The notes beneath the pieces are model-generated. The model saw only the letters and a list, made by a program, of their open reading frames with translations. It was not told the origin of the DNA and ran no database searches. A stretch of DNA of 64,000 nt, from NCBI GenBank assembly GCA_022749755.1, contig CM040453.1, positions 13,897,368-13,961,367 on the forward strand, read 5' to 3'. This stretch comes from Azadirachta indica. Its lineage: Eukaryota > Streptophyta > Magnoliopsida > Sapindales > Meliaceae. The position numbers were made by a program, and so were the translations under genes. Shown piece after piece: positions 41,000 to 53,457 of this stretch. The first letter of the stretch is position 1. Every line of letters begins with the position of its first letter.

Positions 41000-43740
41000 A
41001 GACCAGAGAGGAGAGGCATAAAGGCAAAGAGAAAAAAGTTAGTTAATAGATTAAACAATAAAACAGAAAGGACTCTTCCCCTTGAATTGATCAGAGCCGT
41101 TGGATTTTAACGGTTGAAGATAAAGTTTGCGGTCCCGCGATTTGGCGCCGACTGTCACAGCTAGGCACTGCTGTCGTTTTATCTGGCCCACACACTTGTC
41201 TACTTATCCTTTCCATCACTTCATATGTCAAATTTTGCATCAACCAACAAATAATATCTTCATGATATAATCTTCTAAAAATAAATAAATTAATATCTTA
41301 TTATGCAGATTAATTTGAACAATTATATGATGTGTACCAAGATAGCTATTTTATCTATTAATATATTTCTAGAATACTCAAGATAAAATTTATAAAATTT
41401 TTTAATTAATTACACGACGTATGGGAATGTATCAAATGTGTTAAAATATATTAAATATATTTTTATTAATCAATGTTAGTGTATCAATTAGAACATCCAC
41501 TAATAATTTAATGACAAGTACTCACTTCTCGATTCCTCTTATTAAATTAGCCAAAAATATTTAAAATTTCACAATTTAATTATTTAAAAAGTAAGTTTTA
41601 AATTTTTTATTGTTAACAAAATTTGATAAAAATATATTTTAAGCTTTTATTTAAATTTTGATATTCTTTTCAAATAATTAGATTTTGTTGATACTTAAAT
41701 TATGCCCAATTACTAATAATTATACATTAACCAAAAAAATAGGGAAAAATATTCTTCAACCTACTATATCTTTTTTTTTTTAAAAAAAAAGTACAATAAA
41801 CTAAATTTGATCCTAAAATCTCTTATCCCAATTTAAATTACTTTATCAATTATCAATTTAAACTCAATAAAACATATTTATTTCTACTTCTAAAAATCGT
41901 TAGTTATTATTTTTTCTTAATTTTTAATGTAAACATTAAGAGTCCATTTGAAATTATTGTTAAAAGACATAAAAGTAATTTTGAATAGTCAAAAGTTATA
42001 TTTTAAAATCGCTTTTGGCCAAATCACTTATCCTACACTAGGTTTTGAGAAGAAAAAGAAGAGTTACTTTTCAAAATTTGATTTTGAAAATCTATTTTAT
42101 TTTTAAATATAATATCAAATATACATGTTTAAAATTAAAAAAACCTAAAATTAATCTTAAAATAATTATTAAATTTCAACTTTAATTAGAAAATAAAATT
42201 TTAAAAACGAAATATTTTTCCTTTTATCATTTTATACTTTTATTTTATTTGTAATTAAAAATTTTTTATTATTTTTTCTATAAAATATTTTAAGTTATTA
42301 TATACTTGTGCGTATATATAAATACACATACATAAGAACTTTTATATAAAAATTTATTTGTTATTCATTATTCACTATGTCCTTTTTAGCTATTTGCATC
42401 ATTACAACATCTTAATAATAAACTTTACTAAATGCACAAAACTATTTTTTAAATTTATAGTACTTTTAAATATAGAATTTTGCAAATATTAAAATAATTC
42501 TTTTGAAAGCTAATTTATTTTACAGTGCAGTAAAAATAAATTATTTTAAAATTCATCCAAACTCGCATTATATTTTGGTATTAAAAAATATAGCTGGGTA
42601 TCAATATAGGTTTTGTTTATTTTAATCCAACAAGAGAAAAAAAATTTTAAGAAAAAGTGGGTAATTAAATTTAAAATCAATAATATTAAAAGTAATATTA
42701 ACTAAAATGATTGAAATGATAACTATCAAAATCTCTTATATTCAATGAAGCTTATGATTGGTATTAAATTATTGCTACTAGTTAATGAAATCACTTCCCT
42801 AAATGGATGTGATAATGATAATGATGCATCAACAAATACACTGTGAAGTCTGTGATCTTTGTGTGTTAATTAGTTTTACGTTAGTTCACTTTTTTTTTTA
42901 TTTAAAGTCTAAATTTGATTGAAATATAAATTTCACTAAAATATAAATAAATGATATATTTATTTTTTTTAAGTCTAAATATGACTGTTAAGTTATTTGT
43001 TTTTACAAAAATAAAAAAATTTAAAATCAATATATTGATATATATATAAATTATTTTTTTTAAGTGTTACATATATTTATACTTATATTTTTTAAAAAAT
43101 ATAATAGTTTATAAAAAGGATAATTTTTATATTAATTTGTATATTATTTTTCACATGATATATGAATTTTTTTTCTTTATATTATCTTGTAAATAAAGAA
43201 AATTATAAATTAACTATAAAAAACACTGATAAATTTAAAAAAAAAAAGATAAATTATATAATAGGTACAAATAGAGAGACGGTAAAAAACAAAAATATTA
43301 GATAAAATTTAAAATTAAACTGCTAAAAAATAAAAGAATAAACTAAGGATATAATTGAGAAATAAAATATTTAATTTAATCATTCACGTGATTATTTAAA
43401 TTTAAGTTAAAATTCTTTATTTAATTACGTTAAAACATTTTTAACAAGTTTTTACATATAAATTAAAAAATAAACACCTCAGCAATATTTGAATAATTTT
43501 ATTTATATTTCAGTTAAAAAAACAAACAGTTAATTTATAAGATTGCAAACCAGAAAAAAGAAAAAAAATAAGAAGAAAGCTTTACATGTTTTCCAAATAT
43601 AACACTATTTTACAATCTAAAATGTAGTCCAATTTAATAAGGCAGGACTGCCATATACAGAAATGTAAGTAGTAGAATGTGGGGAATTAAGTTGTAGCTC
43701 CAAGGGACAAAATACATACCCAACCTTTCGTGCCAATAAT
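41000..43740. other. AT-rich intergenic region upstream of tubulin
   Basis: The first 200 bp are the tubulin promoter and leader, with a GC-richer patch at 41100-41180. Beyond that the sequence is strongly AT-rich. The segment about 41938-42560 starts GAGTCCATTTGAAATTATTG, and its minus-strand other end reads GAGTTTGGATGAATTTTAAA, which is reminiscent of hAT-type MITE ends. The arms do not match well, so I do not call an element. No gene seen. Confidence 0.55.
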
Positions 43741-43758
43741 TAAGATTAAGGACTGACT

Positions 43759-44200
43759 TCAGTCTCCATTTTCTTTTATCATTTGATCATTCTTTATCTG
43801 CTGGATGCATGTGTAATTTGATCTGTCATTCTTCTCGATAATTTTGCTTTTGCCTGAGTGCAGAAGATGAATCTCATGCTCTGCAATGGCAGATTTAATG
43901 GTGAAAATAGCATCAGAAACAGAATGAAAGTTAAGAGTATCATAGACTTTGGGAAAGAAGATAAGTGTACAAGCATTAGACATGGATAAGGATAACAGAC
44001 CTTCAGGAGATGAAAGGAATATTAATGAAAACATTGTTTTCAGTATTATTGAACTTATATCAATAAGTTTCTGATCGGTTTAGAGGAAAATGAAACTTGC
44101 AGCTGCAGGTAAAAGGCAGTTTACCATAAGTTTGAGATAGCATTTCAGAGTAGATTGATTCTGTTCTTCCAAGAGCATGAAGCCATGGACAAGCAACAGC
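43759..44200 (-). CDS. Unidentified short spliced reading frame (uncertain)
   Basis: On the minus strand, a frame containing the stretch CFIGDVAVACPWLHALGRTE, then SIYSEMLSQTY, runs into a donor (ATG/GTAAAC). It continues in phase after an acceptor at about 43884 (CATTGCAG/AGCATGAG) into EHEIHLLHSGKSKIIEKNDR and on to KENGD and a stop at 43759. Phase agreement and normal amino-acid composition support a real coding exon pair, but I do not recognise the family. No clear start was found: the upstream frame is open to about 44215, and the first in-frame ATG gives only about 46 residues (MLSQTYE...). It could be a small protein, the 3' end of a decayed gene, or chance. Confidence 0.3.
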
Positions 44201-44214
44201 AACATCACCAATGA

Positions 44215-44828
44215 AACATGATAAATTAATTGTGTGATACTAGCTAGCTAGAATATAGAAGGGGGTAAGGTAGAAGAAGGCTGACCACCTCAGTAGTAGT
44301 AAACAACTAGTAAATTTGGAACAACAAGTGGAGATATATTCATCAGCATTCTGCAATGTTGTCTCTGTAACACTTACTTCCTTATTCACTTGACCTTCCT
44401 TCTACAAAGAACAGCAAGCAAGCGAAGAGATTTTGGTTCCAGTAAATTAGCTTTGAAGCGTGAACATAGAATAATTAACACAGAATTGTCCTGGACCTTG
44501 CTTGGAACCAGGAATAGATGCACAAGTCAAATAACCTGTGGGGATAATTTCGTAGATACCCCTAACCTATGATATATATCAGAGCTAAACCATACTTTTT
44601 TAGAATCAGTTTTTTCAATACTTGTTGAATAAATAAGAAATAAAATAAACGAAAGAAAAATAAGTGGAGCTCTGTTTTTCTAATGGATAGAGATAGACAC
44701 AACGCATAAGGAGAAAGAGATCACATTCACCTATTTATACATTCAAAATTGCACCTACAAAACATTGAATAGTGTATGTAGTATGAATATTTGAGAATAA
44801 TACCCAGATAGAAAAAGGGGAGTGATAA
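44215..44828. other. Upstream region of the CSD3-like gene
   Basis: Moderately AT-rich. A TATA-like CTATTTATAC at 44731-44740 lies about 95 bp before the SOD start codon. An open frame at 44390-44572 has no recognisable domain. Confidence 0.45.
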
Positions 44829-47384
44829 ATGGAAACAGGAGGGGTTAGAAATGCCACCGTGAAAGCTGTGGCTCTCATTTCCGGAGACAGCAACGTTAGA
44901 GGATCTCTTCACTTCGTTCAAGGCGCCAGCGGTAAATAGATTTCAATTATTGCGCTTTTTTTTTCTTTTTATTATTATTATTATGGATATGACATATTCT
45001 GATATTGATGTACGGATATATACAGGAATTACATATGCGAAAGGGAAGATTACAGGGCTGACGCCAGGCCTTCACGGCTTCCATATTCACGCCCTTGGCG
45101 ACACTACAAATGGCTGCAACTCTACTGGTACTCTTTTTCTCTATTTGAGCTTCAATTTTAATGTCTCTGCAATTGTTTATTGGTTTTAGTTCATGCTGTT
45201 ATCGTTTTAAGTGGGTTTATTTTAGTGGTACTGTTCTGAATTTCAATGTTTATGAAAATTTTAGGCTTGTATTAGAAAATCTTTAAGTTATAACTCTTCT
45301 CTTTGATTGTGTTGGTGAGCGGTGATTTGTTGTCTTAATTTGCTTTAGGACCTCATTTCAATCCATTGAAGAAGGATCATGGGGCTCCAAGTGATAATGA
45401 GAGGCATGCTGGAGATTTGGGCAACATTGTTGCAGGACCAGATGGTATAAACACTTTATTTTTATCTGGATGTGTTTTGATATTTTAGATTGGGAAAAGA
45501 GAGTTCAGTTTCTCTGATTGTGTTAGCTTAATTTCTATATTGCAGGAGTTGCTGAGGTTTCAATTGCTGACAGGCTGGTAATTGGATTTATGATAACTAC
45601 TTTTAGTGTGTGCTTTATCACCAATTTTAGATGGGAATTGGTTTATTTTTTTCACCATAGCATTTGGTGGCACGATTTCAAATATGTATAGGTTTTCTGG
45701 CATGTTGAGAGATAGTTGATCTCATTTTACTTCACACATAGTAAAATATTCTTTTCTAATTCTTGGTTTTTCGAAAGAGTTTTAGCTTCTTAACTTTTTG
45801 CTTGCTTCCCTTTATATTCCCTTTCTATTTTCTGACTTGTAGATCCCTTTGAGTGGGCAACACTCCATATTGGGGAGGGCTGTTGTTGTACATGCTGATC
45901 TTGATGATCTTGGAAAAGGCAAGTTTACTTTTTCTTCAATTTTGTTTACAAAATTGTTGTTCATTAAACAGAGATATTCAGCTACTGGATACAGATATAG
46001 ACAGTAGTGTGTTTCCTTAAAATCATCAATTCTTTTTGGAGTTTGATATGCCTCAAGTAAAAAACATAGTACAGAAGTGCAATTTTATTGTACCTTTTTC
46101 CTCTTGGACTGAAAATATGCTAGAATGTGAAACTAAATTTGTTACATTATTTTTCTTTGCAATGGACAGGCATAGTCATTATTTTATGTTTTACTGGATG
46201 AAAGTGATTAATTTTAATTGTAAGAAGTTAAGGAGTATTTTGATCACAATTGGTTGGAGATCACCACATTAGCCATTGAAGTGTTCAGTTTGCACCTTGT
46301 ATTAGTTAAGTTTGATCTCTTCTATATTTGTTTACTGAACCCACCATGGACTTAGTCACGTATTGCTTATACTCCATGAAAATGTCTATTGTGATCTTGT
46401 CAAGACTAATAGTAGAGTAGACCATTTTTCCATATGCGTATATTCTCTTTAGAGGGTAGTTATTTGACAAAGTCCTTGATCCTGCATTCCGGAGAGGTTT
46501 AGAATGTAATAAAAATTTTTATGTTTTGGGACTCATGGATGCTCAGTAGTTTAATGTGTTTGTATAGAGGCAAAGGAGTTTACATGTCATACATATTGGA
46601 GCTTTCCACTCATCTTAATGGGGGAATCAAACTGAGCAAAAGCTTTATTGTTAGTGATCTATCCATTCCACCCATTAATCATCTTTTTATTAATTTATTC
46701 TGGCTTCGAGGAATAAGTTTATTATATTTGTTCTTAGTCTGGGGTTGCATGGGCAAACTTCTCTGAGCCAAGAAGAATGTGCGTAAAATAAGAAGGTCTA
46801 GGGTTTTGCACTACATAATATGTTCCATTTTTTGAGCTTTAGAAAGGAAGTGCTCATCTGCAAAATCCACAGATTCTATTTAATAGGTAGTTTCCTTTGT
46901 TGTGATTGTTCTCTGGAACCAATTTTAACTTCTCTATCAGTTATTTAGATGATTCATGCACAAGCTTGTGTACATAATGTATGAAAGTGTCTTAACATGC
47001 CCCTAATTTCTATACATCGAGTCTCTCTCTTTCTTATTGAGCTTTAACTAATAGCAAAGACCAATGCACAGGTGGACATGAACTCAGCAAAACAACAGGA
47101 AATGCGGGAGCAAGAGTTGGATGTGGTAATGATTTCAATTCTTCATCATATCAATTTGCAGGCAATTTCTTCTTTTAGGCGCTGAACTAGGATACCCATT
47201 CAGATAGAAGATGCAATGCTACTAGTGTGACCTGCAGTACTCCGTCATAAAAAGAGTCCTGTCTTTATTTTGTTTCCCTCTTTACCTTTCCCTGAATCCC
47301 CGGGTATATGCAGTTGCTGATGCCTGACATTTCCTACATTGATTAATTTTTGCAGGTATCATAGGGCTTCAGTCATCAGTGTAG
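44829..47384 (+). CDS. CSD3: Cu/Zn superoxide dismutase, CSD3 type
   Basis: Converts superoxide to hydrogen peroxide and oxygen. Exons: 44829-44931, 45026-45127, 45349-45444, 45546-45577, 45843-45918, 47072-47125 and 47356-47384; 163 residues. Metal ligands are all present: His54, His56 (GFHIH), His71 (GPHFNP), His79, His88 (ERHAGD), Asp91 and His128 (VVVHAD). The disulfide pair is Cys65 and Cys154, and the active-site arginine is Arg151 (ARVGCG). The seven-exon structure and sequence match Arabidopsis CSD3, the peroxisomal isoform, rather than cytosolic CSD1 or plastid CSD2 (no transit peptide). The protein stops at GLQSSV, without the DAKL tail that carries the peroxisomal signal in Arabidopsis. 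The fifth intron (45919-47071) has a GC donor (AAAG/GCAAG); GT alternatives break the frame. It converges on the nCBP gene. Confidence 0.94.
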
Positions 47385-48399
47385 AATAAACTTGTTTACA
47401 TAATAGACAGCTCGATCAAAATACTTCCAGATGTGTCATCACATGATTTATCACATTGTTGACAAGTTTCCGAATGGCTCAGAGTCAGAGATTCCAGAAT
47501 GTGATCACTCGTGATCCTATTAGTAGTTTCCAAAACTTTTTTCATGCAACTCGTGCAGAAAACTGGTTCATCTCCGTAAGGCATACAAAATAGATATTTT
47601 GTACCATTTAATGATAATTCAACTGATATCCTGATGGCACTACTTGAGTTAATCCTCAATAATTTCCATGGAAGCTAGCAAGAATTTGCTGGAACTGAGT
47701 ATGAGTGAAACAAGCAGAGGATTGCTTAAATTGAGCTTGAAGAAATTGAACATTTGCTCAAACTTCAATCTAAATTTAGATGGTCGGTTAGAACTTGATC
47801 TATTCAAATTAGTGATCAAGAATAATTTATACATATAAAAGTTGGGACGAATCCCAACAGACATAATATTCATAAATGATAGCCATACAAATTAATAGGA
47901 TAATAGAGTTAAATGTTTCATGCATGAAATTCGTTGACGACTGCCGCATTAGTTATGATTATCAGCTGATCTACCACAGTTATCAACTTCTCTCCAATGG
48001 ACTTTAAGTTATGTAACAATAGCTTAACTACCAATATTTGGTATAAATGGACATTATATATACAAAGTTTGAGTAACATAACTGCAGCAAGATATAACAT
48101 GCATTTCGTATACAGAAAAAGAGTTCAATACTGGTATAACGATACAGGCAATAACCATGAAATTCAAAGATGGAAGATAGTATTCCATATAAAACCAAAA
48201 TTAATTTCAGTTTCGCATAGTATTGTATGACAATTTGATTTCGAAGATTCTAACCTATTAGATCAACCCACATGATTCTCCTGTCACAACACATGAACGA
48301 GGAATCCTGATGGGTGAACGAACTTCATATGGACCAGGGAACAAATTTCCCAGACATATTCTTTCCCTGTCAGTTTTGTGACCAAAACCAAGTTTATCT
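47385..48399. other. Spacer between convergent CSD3-like and nCBP genes
   Basis: Contains the 3' UTRs of both genes. Open frames at 47396-47873 (minus) and 47997-48230 (plus) show no domain and are not supported. Confidence 0.6.
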
Positions 48400-51066
48400 C
48401 TAGCCTCTCAACCATGTGTTTCTATATGAGGAGTTATCGCGAAGAGAGGCATCATGGGGCTTGTATTCCATAAGATAGCTATGAGGAAGCTTTAAGTGCC
48501 GCTTAATTGAATCTCTTAAAGCCATCACAGCCTGATACCAGAAAAATGAAAGACAACATTACACATTGTGGAAGCAGAAAAAGATAAGGAAAAAGGAAAA
48601 CAGAATTGACAAATAGTTGCAGTTTCAAATTTTGCAGTCAATAATGACAAACCTGATGATCAGAGGCATTGCGATTCCACACACTCAATATATCTTCATT
48701 AAATCGAATGCTTAAGACTGCACCACATATGTTATCACCATAATCCAGTTGGTCGCCCACCAAGGCAAGAACCTACAAAATGCGCAATAATAAATAACCA
48801 GTACATCCTAGACAAAGGATTATAAAAGTAAAACAGGAATGTATCAAGTTGTACATTTAAGCAGTATGAAAGACTTCCCATGCTATTCAGATTAGATTTG
48901 GGTCATAAGAAGATTACAGAAGTATTACGACATATCAAAACCAGAAAAACAAGGCAAATAACCGAGAATTTGAGACATTTGGACTAAGTTTCAGAAACTT
49001 CTATATGTATGACAAGTTGATAATTTATGGTAAGGAACAAAAGTTCATGGATAACCAACTTTTGCTCTTCTACTCAAACATAATGACATGCTAGTTTAGT
49101 ACTTTATTGGCACAATCACATCAGTTGGAGCACCTATCCTACTTCAATGACAATTGTCAGACTGATTTCTGCATTGCTTCCTTGGAATCTTTCCAACAAG
49201 TGAATAAAAAAACTAAGCTACCGCACGAGTTCACAAAAGGCCAAAATAAAAAAAAAGGAGTAATCTCGATCTTACCAGATCTTCCCAAAAGCGACCAGAA
49301 ACAACTTTCTTCAACCTTATTATCCATTTACCACCATTGCAGTTAGCAGAGTCCTGCCAAATAACGAAGATTAGGAAAATTATGAATCGTTTCTGGAACA
49401 ACATTCAAAATTTACAAGCTATTCTAAAATTTTAGGGACCAAACAGAACCAAAAAAAAAATGCAATAAATGATTCATTATAAAATAGAATAAGCAATTGC
49501 AAAGTCAAATTTTAGATGTTCACCTCCCACAGGGGACGGATTCCTTCCTTGAAAAGATGCAAATCTGTAGGGCTTGGCAAAGAAGAAGGACGAGCCAAGC
49601 GGCAATAGCAGACCCAAAATCCTTCGACCTAGATACACAAAATGTTCAAAGACTGTCAGCAACTGAACCAACAAAATAAACCATGTGAAGCTCAGGATCT
49701 CATATGATAAACTTACTGTGCTGAAATCCACAATTTTCTTTATGTTGTCCTCGTATGATGTTTGAGTTCGAACTCCAGGTGTTCGACGTGTGTACCAAAA
49801 TACAAACTTGTTCTGTTCATACAAATATCAAAATAAAATAAGTGCTATGCTATAGCAAACATAAAATTCTTAAAAAGAGCTATGCATGTTACTAGGAAAA
49901 AACAAAGTTAAACACATAGAAAAGGTGGATCAATGTGGCAACATCATGTACAATAAGATCACACATAAGCAAGCATCCATTTGCACCATGTACATAAGGA
50001 TTCTCCCCTTCGATGTAGCTGAAAAATCTATAATTATTATATTCTTATAATAAACACAGCAAGGAAAGGGATCTCCCCACAGAGGAAGCGAAGGGCAACA
50101 CTGATTCACGAGACTTACACCAGTAATATGAGTTCTTGAAACACTTATGAATAATTTTTCCTTCATTTGGATTAATGGAATAAATGACATTCTTTTCTGT
50201 AGAGGTTTGGAACACAATAAAGTGAGACAGAGGTAATGAAGTGGGGAGGAGGGAGGTTGAAAAGCACCAGTGGAGGAAACAATACCAGGAATAAGGAGAA
50301 CTGAGCAAACACAAAAAGGAAAATGGTCAATGTGCACCCCAATCAACACCCATTCACTGATGCATAATTTAAAAAGAAAATAACAGTATCCAAACGTTTT
50401 TTCTCAGTCAACGCAAGCAGTGAGCCCAACATTAGGATTAAAAAAATTAAGTATGATAACACTTAACAAACCATGATTTGGCTTATGGGCAACTTATAAC
50501 TTTAAGCAATCTTAAACGAACCAAAAATTCCAAATATAATCATCGTTTCATATTGAGTTCTTTCAAAATGGACATTCGTAATCACAACATTCAGAAGTTT
50601 TTTCCACAACTTCACATCAAATACTGAATTTTGTGTTCATACAAGTTCCAACCAAGCTCACTATTTAACTTCTGAGGGACATCATGAATCAAAATTTTAA
50701 TTTTTTTTCAAAGCTAGATCCGTGCCAAGCTTGATATAACTCAAACCATGAACAGAAATAGAAAATATATATTTTTTTAGTTAAAAAAATTATATTTTTT
50801 TGCCCGATCAAAAACGCATCTCGACCCACGAAAAGCATTCAATCAAATACGCAGCAACAACAACCAATAAAACGACAATGTGTTTATCCATACACATACA
50901 TAGACAAACAGAAAGGAAGAAAAAAAAAAAAAAAAAAAACCTTTAGAGGATGCAAATTGGCTTTAAGGTCACGATTTTGGCGTTCTTCGACTTCTTTATT
51001 ATTGTTTTCAGCGGAATCAACAGCTTGTGCGTTGTTATCAGATTCCTTCTTCTCTGTTATTTCCAT
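48400..51066 (-). CDS. NCBP: Novel cap-binding protein, class II eIF4E (4EHP-like)
   Basis: Binds the mRNA 5' cap in the cytosol; class II members are weak initiators or translational regulators. Exons on the minus strand: 51066-50941, 49812-49717, 49628-49524, 49353-49276, 48772-48653 and 48531-48400; 218 residues (Arabidopsis nCBP 221 from memory), all GT-AG and in phase 0. The acidic/Asn-rich N-terminus precedes HPLK/NKFVFWYTRR. The position equal to mammalian eIF4E Trp56 is Tyr62 (TSYEDNI), the mark of the 4EHP/nCBP class. The second cap-stacking Trp is kept as Trp108 (IRPLWED). The conserved GGKWIIRLKK, CGAVLSIR and SVWNRNA blocks follow. The next gene, APRL7-like, is divergent, 3.9 kb away. 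Confidence 0.95.
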
Positions 51067-53457
51067 CTAGTTATTTTCTCTTCTGTTCTGTTCTCGATTT
51101 CACAAGCCCTAACTTTCTGAGAAGGAAGGAAACGAATCAAAATATCCCACTTTCCTTGTTTGTCTTTTTCCAAAAACGTCGTCGTGCTGTTCCCTAACTC
51201 CCAACGCACCGTATTGCGTTTAAGACGTTGGGAAGTCGGCAGTGCGTGTATGTTTGGCAACCAGGATAGGGTTATTCCAAGTGCATCGCTGACCTGTCTC
51301 CTCTATGTTAGATTGTATGGACCGTAGGACAAGCATATAATATCTACCTTATTATAAAATTACTATAAATTTTTGGGATTTTTTAATTATTTATTCCTTA
51401 ATCTTTATAAATAAAAAGTTAATTAATACATAAACAATAATATTACACATTGTTAAATATTATCTCAAATTTAATAATTACAAGATGTGTTATTTATGAA
51501 TTAGATGGTAAAATAATGTAATAAATTATTTTAAAAATATATTATTTATTATTTAATTAATGAATGCAAAATTTTAATATTCTGCACCCACATATTTTTT
51601 TTTTAAAAAAACAAATTCATTTAATTCACTTGCATCTACACCTTAAGGGAAAAAAAATTAATATGATGTTAATATGTTAGGTAAGTCATTAAGGACATTC
51701 ATTTAATGATCATAAAATTGATGATTATAAAAATTTGTAGGTCCTAAAAGTGATTATGATTATGATAATGATAATAATAATAATTATAATAAAATAATGC
51801 TACATTTACAAAAATAATAAATAAATTATTAATCACAAATAAATGTCACCTTAATTAAAATATTTATTTTATAAAATATTATTATTATAAAATTGAATAA
51901 ATATAATTTATATATTAATTAATGTGACATATAATACAACTCAATTTGATGTAATATATTTATCATATTAATAATTATTAATAAAATTAATGATTACTTT
52001 ATATATGACAATTATTAATTGAGGTCACGTCAATTTAAACATAAAATAAATATAAATTTAATAATAATAAAAAATAAAAAATTATACGATGATGAGAATG
52101 AACTTTTATTTTATAAATACGGGTTTAATTTTAAATATTAAAATAGGGATTAAATTTAGTAAAAAATAGATAAAATTATCTATAAATAGTATACTAAATA
52201 TATAGAAATTCAACGTTCAAGATTCAATGAGAATAAGATTCTATGAGTTGTTATTTTCATTGACAACTATTCAAATATTAAATACCCATGAAAAAAATAC
52301 TAAATTAATTTTATGCTTGAAAATATTTTCCCAACGGGCCTTTATTTCAACATTTCAACAAGAAATTTAAAAACCAAAAGGCAGTCAAAAGGTGATCGTG
52401 AAAAACCTATTAAGCCCTTACATATGATTGTGGAGAATAACATATGGATCCATTTATTTTAGAGTTTCTTAAGTAATTACATAAGTTATTTTTTCCTACC
52501 AAAGAAGTATCTAAATAGTAAATCCTATTTAAATAACTATGAGGAGGTTGTTAGTTTCCTTTTATCACCCTCCAATTGAAGTGCAATAAATTCAAATCGT
52601 TCTAAATAGAGGTAGATATTCTCTCAAAAATTACTACAACATAAAAGTACATATTTTTTTAAATTGAATATAAAATTATAAGAATTGATTTTTCCTCACG
52701 TAAATTTTAGATTTATGAATTATGGAAACAAAAGTGCTAATTGTTCTAATAGAACTAATATGTTCAATTTTTATTTATTTGGTTCAATTATTAAATTAAT
52801 TATTTAAAAAATTGAATTTTTTTATTTAGGTTTTAGCATGTCAACTTAAAAATTAAACTGAAACTTAAAAAGATTCAAAATTTTTATTTTAATCTTAATC
52901 TTTCTTTAAGAATAAAATTTCTTTGCATTTGTACTACTAAATCATGAAAAACTAAAATATCCAAAAAAATATAAGTTAAAATCTTGAACTCAACTTAAAC
53001 GGATTCAATCTTTCTCTTCATTATAATTCAATTGGTTGAGTTTTTTAAAAACGAAATCATTTAATTCAATCAAATTGACTCAAAATCAAATCAAATTGAA
53101 AAATGCTTACCTTAATCAAAGAGAAATTTTTTTTATTTGTGCATGGCATAAAGTATAGATTAGATGTACGAAAATATAAAAAAATAATAAATATGCATCC
53201 TATAATATTTTTTAGTGTTAATTTTGCCAAAATTTGAATAATATTATACTAAGCTAATAATTTTAATAGCAATTTTGGATCTATTTAATATAATAAGTAC
53301 ATTATATTTTAAATGAAGAATATATGTAAAGAATAGGGACTGTAATGTTATTACAATAAACAATTCACCTCGTCAAAATGCAAACATAAAAAAAATAATA
53401 AAAAAAAACAGCACACGAGGCGGCCGTTGAGACGCAAAAGAGAGAAATATTTATAAA
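51067..53457. other. AT-rich intergenic region between nCBP and the TIR element
   Basis: The first 250 bp are the nCBP leader and promoter, GC-richer at 51170-51310. The rest is AT-rich with poly-A/T tracts and short (AAT)n/(TGATAA)n-like runs near 51755-51790. No gene or clear element end was seen until 53448. Confidence 0.6.

Noticed and set aside
41938..42560. Possible hAT-type MITE
   Set aside because: Both ends have the right flavour (GAGTCCATTTGAAA... / GAGTTTGGATGAA...), but the arms do not pair well and I found no 8-bp target duplication.
49930..50349. 139-codon minus-strand frame in nCBP intron 1
   Set aside because: It lies fully in an intron of a well-supported gene; it has no family features and its frame is not continuous with any exon.
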